10,712 nt of DNA from the NCBI GenBank assembly GCA_905203795.1, contig CAJKXG010000023.1, positions 1 through 10,712 on the forward strand, in the 5' to 3' direction. Positions 6,367-10,712 of the stretch are shown piece after piece; within the stretch, counting starts at the first letter, position 1; each line of letters opens with the position of its first letter. The position numbers and the translations under genes were made by a program. This DNA is from an uncultured Oscillospiraceae bacterium. Its GTDB lineage: Bacteria; Bacillota; Clostridia; Oscillospirales; Acutalibacteraceae. Under the pieces are notes generated by a model. It ran no database searches. It saw nothing but the letters and a program-made list of their open reading frames with translations, and was not told where the DNA came from.

Positions 6367-6741
6367 ATGAACTATCAATTTGAGCGAGATGTGATATTGG
6401 AATTTAAGCGCGGACGCGTTGTCAACAGCGACATGACGGCGACGCTGGACAAGCTGCTGGCGGAAGGCTATGTGTCCGCCGTGCCGGACGAGGTGTATCT
6501 GAAGGACGGCGGCGATGTGGAAGACTATCTTCGCTGGAACGGTGTACGGCTGGACAAGCTGAAAACCATCGCGTCGTTTCGGGAAGCGTTTGACGCGCTC
6601 GGCATCTTCTACAGCAAATACTGGCGGATCGAGGATTTTCGTGCCGCCTCCAAAAAATATATCGCAAAGGCTTGGCAATACCGCACGGACGTCAAGCGAA
6701 AACAGATCGGGAAACCGCGGCAGAAAAGAAAGGACGGATGA
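6367..6741 (+). CDS. Unassigned 124-aa protein in connector position
   Basis: GGAGG at 6355-6359 precedes ATG 6367 by 7 nt. The 124-residue product is soluble and charged: an N-terminal part with a YVSAVPDEVYLKDGG segment (about 35-49), a Tyr/Trp-containing helical middle, and a strongly basic C-terminal 25 residues rich in Lys, Arg and Gln. I do not recognise a family. Lying between coat-region genes and the adaptor suggests a head-completion or connector role. The basic tail could contact DNA in the portal channel or simply be disordered. It is 3 nt from the following gene and clearly part of the same operon. The preceding hairpin may lower its expression compared with the capsid gene. Confidence 0.75.
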   Translation: MNYQFERDVILEFKRGRVVNSDMTATLDKLLAEGYVSAVPDEVYLKDGGDVEDYLRWNGVRLDKLKTIASFREAFDALGIFYSKYWRIEDFRAASKKYIAKAWQYRTDVKRKQIGKPRQKRKDG

Positions 6742-6744
6742 CGG

Positions 6745-7125
6745 ATGAAGACCGCTCGCGAAGTGTTTGACCGCGCCATGCAGTTATGCTCGTATACGAA
6801 TCAAAACGGCAGCGTGGACGGCGTACAATCGGCGGAACTGCTCAAACGCGGGTTGGCGTTTATCAATCAGATATACGCCGATCTGTCGTTTACCGAGCGG
6901 CAGGACGACGACATATCCCCTATCCTGTCCATGTCGGAGGAGATTCCGCTTTCTGCCCGCAGTGTGAACGACGTGATGCCTTACGGGGTGGCGATGCTGC
7001 TGGCGCAGGCGGACGGAGATGCGATGAATCAAAGCCTGTACGCCGAGATATACAACCAGAAGCGGCGGGTGGCGCAGAAATTCCAAAGAACCATCCTGGA
7101 CACCATGCCGACCGGCGAATGGTAA
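6745..7125 (+). CDS. Probable head-to-tail adaptor (P22 gp4 position)
   Basis: This 126-residue protein looks like an all-helical adaptor: an N-terminal helix starting REVFDRAMQLCSY, then helices around LLKRGLAFINQIYADL (about 30-45) and VMPYGVAMLLAQADGD (about 77-92), and a final helix ending near QRTILDTM. An EIPLSARSV loop before the VMPYG helix is typical of connector proteins. Such proteins bind under the portal ring and extend it for tail attachment. Position before the gp10-like protein matches P22 gp4 (166 aa). AAAGGA (6729-6734) is 10 nt before the ATG, a weaker site than its neighbours'. The adaptor role rests on helical pattern, size and order; P22 gp4's muramidase-like activity cannot be assumed. 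Confidence 0.78.
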   Translation: MKTAREVFDRAMQLCSYTNQNGSVDGVQSAELLKRGLAFINQIYADLSFTERQDDDISPILSMSEEIPLSARSVNDVMPYGVAMLLAQADGDAMNQSLYAEIYNQKRRVAQKFQRTILDTMPTGEW

Positions 7126-7137
7126 GGGGGCTTCAAC

Positions 7138-9195
7138 ATGAACTATCCGCGCATGGCAGTGCCGCGCGCCTATACCGTATCGGTCGATCGTCTTGACGGC
7201 GGGCTTGACCTGTCTTTTCCGCCGGAACGGGTGGAGGACAATCGGCTGACAGCGTGCGACAATGTGTATTTTAAGGACGGATTTTTGCGGACGAGACCTG
7301 GATTTTACACAGACGAAGACCGTGTTTTGAGCAACGACCGCTCTGTTGAGGAAATCAGGCAAAGCGCAGACGGACGGACCGTCGTCGCCAGAATCGGAAA
7401 CCGCTTTCTGTTTTTAGATGCGGACGGCAGAAAGGTAGGCGCTTGCGACGTCGGGAATCCGGCATATGAAAATTTCGAGAGCGGATTCTTTGCGGAGGAA
7501 ACGGCGGACACGATGCTGTACTTTGCCAATACGGGCAGGATATTCCGCGTATCTCTGACCGAACACACGTCAACGAGCATGACGGAAAGCGACTGTTACA
7601 TGCCGCTGTATTTTACCAACGGAAGACCCGTTCAGAGCGCGGAGGACGCTTCGCCGGGGACGACGGCGGAAGGCTTCAATCTGCTGACAAATTGGTTTCG
7701 CGCGGCATTCACGACGGATGAAAGCAGCGGCGCGTACTTTTCTCCGCCTGTCAAAGCAGGTAGCGACACCGCCGCCATGGCGGAATACACCGGCGAGGAC
7801 GGCACGGTATACACCTTTTCCGTATGGGTGCAGCACGGGATACTCGTGAACGCTTCCGAAGGGCAGACCGTCACCGTCGGCGGAGAGAGCAAGACGCTGT
7901 ATCTGATCTACACGCCGCGCAGAAATGCCTTCTTTTTCGCGGAAAAGACGACGGTTGACGGCTCGGAAGGGTACAACCCGTTTGCATTGCCGCATGTCGG
8001 ATTCAGCAATAATCTTGTGTTCACGATCTATCGCGACGCGCCGAAGGACGACACGATCTTTCGAATGCGGTGTTCGACATGGTTCGGCGGCGACCGCAGC
8101 GGCGTCATGACGGGAACGCGGCTGTTTGTAGGCGGAAACGGCAATCTGGTGCGGTATTCCGACGTGGACAACCCCCTGTATTTCCCAGAAAACAGTTTTA
8201 TGAAGGTCGGAGATGGCTCGACACGCGTGACGGCGTTCGGCAGACAATCCTCCGCGCTGGTCATTTTCAAGGAACGGGAACTCTACTTCTGCGAATATGC
8301 GTACCGAGAGGTCAACGGGCAGGACGTGACAAGCGGCACGGCGGTGGATGTTACGCAGACGGCCTATTTCCCGCTGACACAGCTTTCCGCGTCGGTCGGG
8401 TGTGATCTGCCTGACACGATTGTGCCGTGCGGCGGGCGGCTGGTGTGGGCGACAACGGAAGGACGCGTGTACACGCTCACGTCCTTTTCCAATTACACGG
8501 ACAAATCCGTGCGGGTAATCTCCTATCCGGTGGAATCCACTCTGCAAGCGGCGGACATGTCCCGTGCTTCTGCTGCCAGATACGACGGGCAATATGTGCT
8601 GATGACAGGACGGGAATTCTATCTGTTTGACTGCGACGGATACGGATTCGCCAATTTTTCAAGCTATGCCAGCGCCAAGGACGCTTCCAAACGCATCCCG
8701 TGGTATCGCTGGACATGGGATGCGCCGGACTGGTTTCCGAGCAGGCTGACCGGATGCGGCGAACACGCGTTTTTCTTCGGATGGACGGCGTTCACCACAT
8801 ACAGGATGCGCACCTTCACGGTCGGCGGCGAGACGGACACCGTGATATCCGGCAGCGACGAAGAAGAAAAACCCGTGCGCGCATCCTTCGCAACCAAGTT
8901 ATTCGAGTTCGGCGACCCCATACGCCGAAAAGCGGTACATGCCATGGACGTATCGGTAGGAATCGGAGGCGACGACATTTCCGTGGCGTACATATCCGAC
9001 AGGAAGCAGGAAGCGGACGTGTACCGATTGCCGAGCGAACCGAACGATCCGATAGGCGGAGATATCGTCATACGCCGTGTAACGCCGCACATGACCCGTG
9101 TGCGCACCTTCGGTGTGCGGTTTTCCTGCGAAGGGGTTATGCGGATTGCCGGATTTCGTATGAACATCCGATATACAGGGGAGGTAAGAACGTGA
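7138..9195 (+). CDS. P22 gp10-like tail hub / portal-closing protein
   Basis: This 685-residue beta-rich protein starts with a pattern shared by gp10-like and related short-tail hub proteins: LDGGLDLSFPP (19-29), then NRLTACDNVYFKDG (35-48) and a TRPGF turn. A later block with VGDGS, TAFGRQSSALVIFKERELYF (about 357-388) is the most characteristic part, and WFGGDRSGVM lies just before it. Repeated short strands with Gly-Arg turns fit a beta-propeller. In P22, gp10 (about 472 aa) binds below the gp4 adaptor and closes the portal. This protein is about 200 residues longer, with an extra beta-rich stretch at about 180-310. AAGGGGG (7124-7130) precedes the ATG by 7 nt. No transmembrane or lytic-enzyme motif is visible. 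Confidence 0.8.
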   Translation: MNYPRMAVPRAYTVSVDRLDGGLDLSFPPERVEDNRLTACDNVYFKDGFLRTRPGFYTDEDRVLSNDRSVEEIRQSADGRTVVARIGNRFLFLDADGRKVGACDVGNPAYENFESGFFAEETADTMLYFANTGRIFRVSLTEHTSTSMTESDCYMPLYFTNGRPVQSAEDASPGTTAEGFNLLTNWFRAAFTTDESSGAYFSPPVKAGSDTAAMAEYTGEDGTVYTFSVWVQHGILVNASEGQTVTVGGESKTLYLIYTPRRNAFFFAEKTTVDGSEGYNPFALPHVGFSNNLVFTIYRDAPKDDTIFRMRCSTWFGGDRSGVMTGTRLFVGGNGNLVRYSDVDNPLYFPENSFMKVGDGSTRVTAFGRQSSALVIFKERELYFCEYAYREVNGQDVTSGTAVDVTQTAYFPLTQLSASVGCDLPDTIVPCGGRLVWATTEGRVYTLTSFSNYTDKSVRVISYPVESTLQAADMSRASAARYDGQYVLMTGREFYLFDCDGYGFANFSSYASAKDASKRIPWYRWTWDAPDWFPSRLTGCGEHAFFFGWTAFTTYRMRTFTVGGETDTVISGSDEEEKPVRASFATKLFEFGDPIRRKAVHAMDVSVGIGGDDISVAYISDRKQEADVYRLPSEPNDPIGGDIVIRRVTPHMTRVRTFGVRFSCEGVMRIAGFRMNIRYTGEVRT
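9178..9184 (+). promoter_or_regulatory. Ribosome binding site that sets the GTG start at 9192
   Basis: GGGGAGG lies 7 nt before GTG 9192, which overlaps the upstream TGA as GTGA. The in-frame ATG at 9198 would be 13 nt away, so GTG is favoured and translational coupling is likely. Confidence 0.65.
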
Positions 9196-10322
9196 CGATG
9201 GCGGGAGCAACGAGCACAGCCAGCCAAAAGCGCTATGAAGAAGAGCTTGCGAAACAGAAGAAGGCAGCCGAGGCGCGAAGCGCGGAATACGCGGCGGCGA
9301 TGACGGGTGCAAACGATACCTACAAGCAGGCTGTCGGCAACACATACGACAGCATGATCCAGCAACAAAAGGACGCGGCGGCGCAGAATGTGAAGCAGAC
9401 GGAAGCGTCGTATCTCACGCAGTTTGACGCAAATGCCGCACAGCAGATCGCCGCCGAACGCAATCTCAAAGAGCAGATGGCAAATGCCGGTTTGACCGAA
9501 AGCGGGTTCAACGCGACCAACCAAACCGCTGTACAGATCGCGCGGCAGAACGCGGACGCGCAGACGCGAACCGCCAAACAGGCGGCGGTCGACGCGATCT
9601 TGCAGGGTGTGGCGGAATACGAGCAAAAAATGCGGGCGGAACAGGCGGGATTGTACGCGGACAACGACCTGTCCACGCAGCAATCCATCGCACAGGAACG
9701 TGTGACGGGACAGCAGCAGGCGGAAGCCAACGCCATGCAGCTATCCGCACAGCAGGCTGCGGAACTGACCGCTCTGCGGGAAGCGGTGGACGCGCACAAC
9801 CAAAATCTGAGCGCACAGATACTGGAGGCTTACAACGCAGGAAACTATGCGCTCGCACGTCAGCTCGGCGCGGAATGGTGGAGCATCGACGACGCCGGAA
9901 ACGTGGTCATGGCAGGACGGGATATGTCGCAGGCAGAGGCAGATGCACGGGCGGCAAACAGCGCAGCGGCGGCGCAATATGCGATGCGGTACGGAAGCAG
10001 CGAATCGTCTGACAAGAAGAAAACCGACGATGAGGACACGTTCCCGTCGTCTTATAAGCGAGCAATCGAACGCGCAGAAGGGTATTTGGCAGATTACCAA
10101 GATTATATGGCGGACAATACGAAGGGCGATGCAAAAGGCGTCATAAAGGCTTCCGACGAAATCTACAAGATCGTGCGGGACGGCGGTACGGAGATCAGCG
10201 AAGCACAACTGCGAGATATTTGCGTCGATCTCGGTATCAATTATCAACTGATCGCGTACTGTATTTCCACCAATCAACTGCCGTCCAAAGCGAATTTCAG
10301 CACTTTCTCCATACAGGGGTAA
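9192..10322 (+). CDS. Ala/Gln-rich coiled-coil protein, probable internal ejection (pilot) protein
   Basis: The 376-residue product starts at GTG 9192, overlapping the previous stop by 4 nt. Residues 1 to about 235 are almost entirely Ala/Gln/Glu-rich helix with coiled-coil character. A conserved-looking break, ANAGLTESGFNATNQTAVQ, lies near residue 100. A short segment with EWWSIDDAGNVVMAGRD follows (about 219-235), then a low-complexity linker (SSESSDKKKTDDED) and a small C-terminal helical domain (about 285-376). Long Ala/Gln-rich helical proteins after the tail hub of short-tailed phages are commonly ejected into the host to help DNA entry, as with P22 gp7, gp16 and gp20. It has no lytic transglycosylase motif. 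A role as a tail or tape-measure-like component is possible, but it is short for that. Confidence 0.72.
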   Translation: MTMAGATSTASQKRYEEELAKQKKAAEARSAEYAAAMTGANDTYKQAVGNTYDSMIQQQKDAAAQNVKQTEASYLTQFDANAAQQIAAERNLKEQMANAGLTESGFNATNQTAVQIARQNADAQTRTAKQAAVDAILQGVAEYEQKMRAEQAGLYADNDLSTQQSIAQERVTGQQQAEANAMQLSAQQAAELTALREAVDAHNQNLSAQILEAYNAGNYALARQLGAEWWSIDDAGNVVMAGRDMSQAEADARAANSAAAAQYAMRYGSSESSDKKKTDDEDTFPSSYKRAIERAEGYLADYQDYMADNTKGDAKGVIKASDEIYKIVRDGGTEISEAQLRDICVDLGINYQLIAYCISTNQLPSKANFSTFSIQG

Positions 10323-10335
10323 AGGGGTATCGGAT

Positions 10336-10712
10336 ATGCAATTGTTTAACGAGTTACAAAAAAAATACGCCGGTATGTCTGAGGAAGACATACAGAAAGC
10401 GGTGTCGTTTTCAGGTGGAAACGGGAATCGCGATCTGACGACGACTGAAAAATACCGGAAAGAAAACGCCTCGCAGATAAGCGAGAACTACGAAAGACAG
10501 CGGCAAGCCGTTCAGCAGTCCAATCAAATGGCGGAACTTAGCCTGAACCAATACGGCGATTTTTGGTCGAAAGAGCAGCAGCAGGCGCGGGCATATGACG
10601 GAATTCCGACGTCTGAAAAGGTTCGGAAGAAGAATGAGGAGATTTACTACTCCGATTGGCGGAACAATACCGACTTTAAAAGAGCTGTCGAGGAAAAACA
10701 AGCCGCCGAAAA
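10336..10712 (+). CDS. Gln-rich virion-type protein, 5' part only (runs off window)
   Basis: AAAGGGG (10321-10327) is 8 nt before ATG 10336, and the frame stays open to the window edge, giving 125 visible residues without a stop. The sequence is hydrophilic and helical, rich in Gln, Glu, Lys and Asn, with runs such as QRQAVQQSNQM and EQQQARAY and a Tyr/Trp cluster EIYYSDW near residue 105. It has no hydrophobic segment in the visible part. It lies 13 nt after the preceding gene, in the same operon and with similar composition, so a second ejection or internal virion protein is likely. The full length and any catalytic domain lie outside the window. Confidence 0.7.
   Translation, partial: MQLFNELQKKYAGMSEEDIQKAVSFSGGNGNRDLTTTEKYRKENASQISENYERQRQAVQQSNQMAELSLNQYGDFWSKEQQQARAYDGIPTSEKVRKKNEEIYYSDWRNNTDFKRAVEEKQAAE

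Larger units (their letters stand above)
1..10712 (+). mobile_element. Phage/prophage packaging, head and short-tail module
   Basis: Every supportable gene is on the + strand, and the set is diagnostic of a tailed phage: large terminase, portal, scaffold, major capsid protein, adaptor, gp10-like tail hub and probable ejection proteins. Gene gaps are mostly under 20 nt, one pair overlaps by 4 nt, and each gene has a clear ribosome binding site, so one late transcript is likely. The order matches phage P22, and no long-tail genes (tape measure, tube, sheath) appear. Both ends lie inside the element, so prophage boundaries cannot be seen. Podovirus morphology is inferred from gene content. Confidence 0.93.

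Noticed and set aside
5143..6678. 511-codon open frame antisense to the capsid region
   Set aside because: It results from codon bias in the capsid gene and crosses several well-supported genes and the hairpin. No start signal supports it.
7570..9683. Two open frames of about 340 codons antisense to the gp10-like and coiled-coil genes
   Set aside because: They mirror sense codon bias, have Arg/His-rich composition and lack initiation signals.
1..10712. tRNA genes, insertion sequences, defence or toxin-antitoxin cassettes, attachment sites
   Set aside because: None was recognised on either strand. The window is almost fully occupied by structural phage genes.

Overview
The window is a head-proximal late (structural) module of a tailed phage or prophage. 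All convincing genes lie on the + strand in one tight, operon-like run. Strong Shine-Dalgarno sequences (GAGGTGA, AAGGAGG, GGGGAGG), frequent GTG starts and PBSX-type terminase and Gram-positive-prophage-type capsid sequences suggest a Bacillota (probably Clostridia-type) host with moderately high GC, roughly 55% by eye. No host gene, attachment site or integrase is visible, so free phage and prophage cannot be told apart.

Layout. Positions 1-517 hold no convincing gene. They contain an AT-rich stretch with a 13-bp direct repeat (62-106), a G8 run (137-144) that could mark a packaging site, and an array of about ten degenerate 10-bp repeats with 30-bp higher-order spacing (251-383). Then follow a 57-aa helical protein (518-691, possible small terminase), the large terminase TerL (702-2060), a small single-pass membrane protein (2061-2312), the portal (2318-4261), a scaffold-like acidic coiled-coil protein (4334-5146), an HK97-fold-type major capsid protein (5164-6114), a 56-aa basic-tailed protein (6128-6298), a composite RNA hairpin (6299-6355), an unassigned connector-position protein (6367-6741), a probable head-tail adaptor (6745-7125), a 685-aa P22 gp10-like tail hub protein (7138-9195), an Ala/Gln-rich coiled-coil protein probably ejected with the DNA (9192-10322), and the start of a further Gln-rich protein cut by the window edge (10336 onward).

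Working together: TerL pumps DNA through the portal into a procapsid of coat protein assembled on the scaffold. The adaptor and gp10-like protein then close the portal and form the short tail, and the Ala/Gln-rich proteins are probable internal (pilot) proteins. The order terminase, portal, scaffold, coat, gp4-position protein, gp10-like protein, ejection proteins matches that of phage P22. No tape-measure, tail-tube or sheath gene appears in the window. I therefore infer a short-tailed (podovirus) morphology in a Gram-positive setting.

I do not see a clearly novel defence or mobile system. The items most worth a second look are the helically phased repeat array upstream of the terminase, the composite hairpin abutting a ribosome binding site downstream of the capsid genes, the membrane protein between TerL and portal, and the unassigned small proteins.
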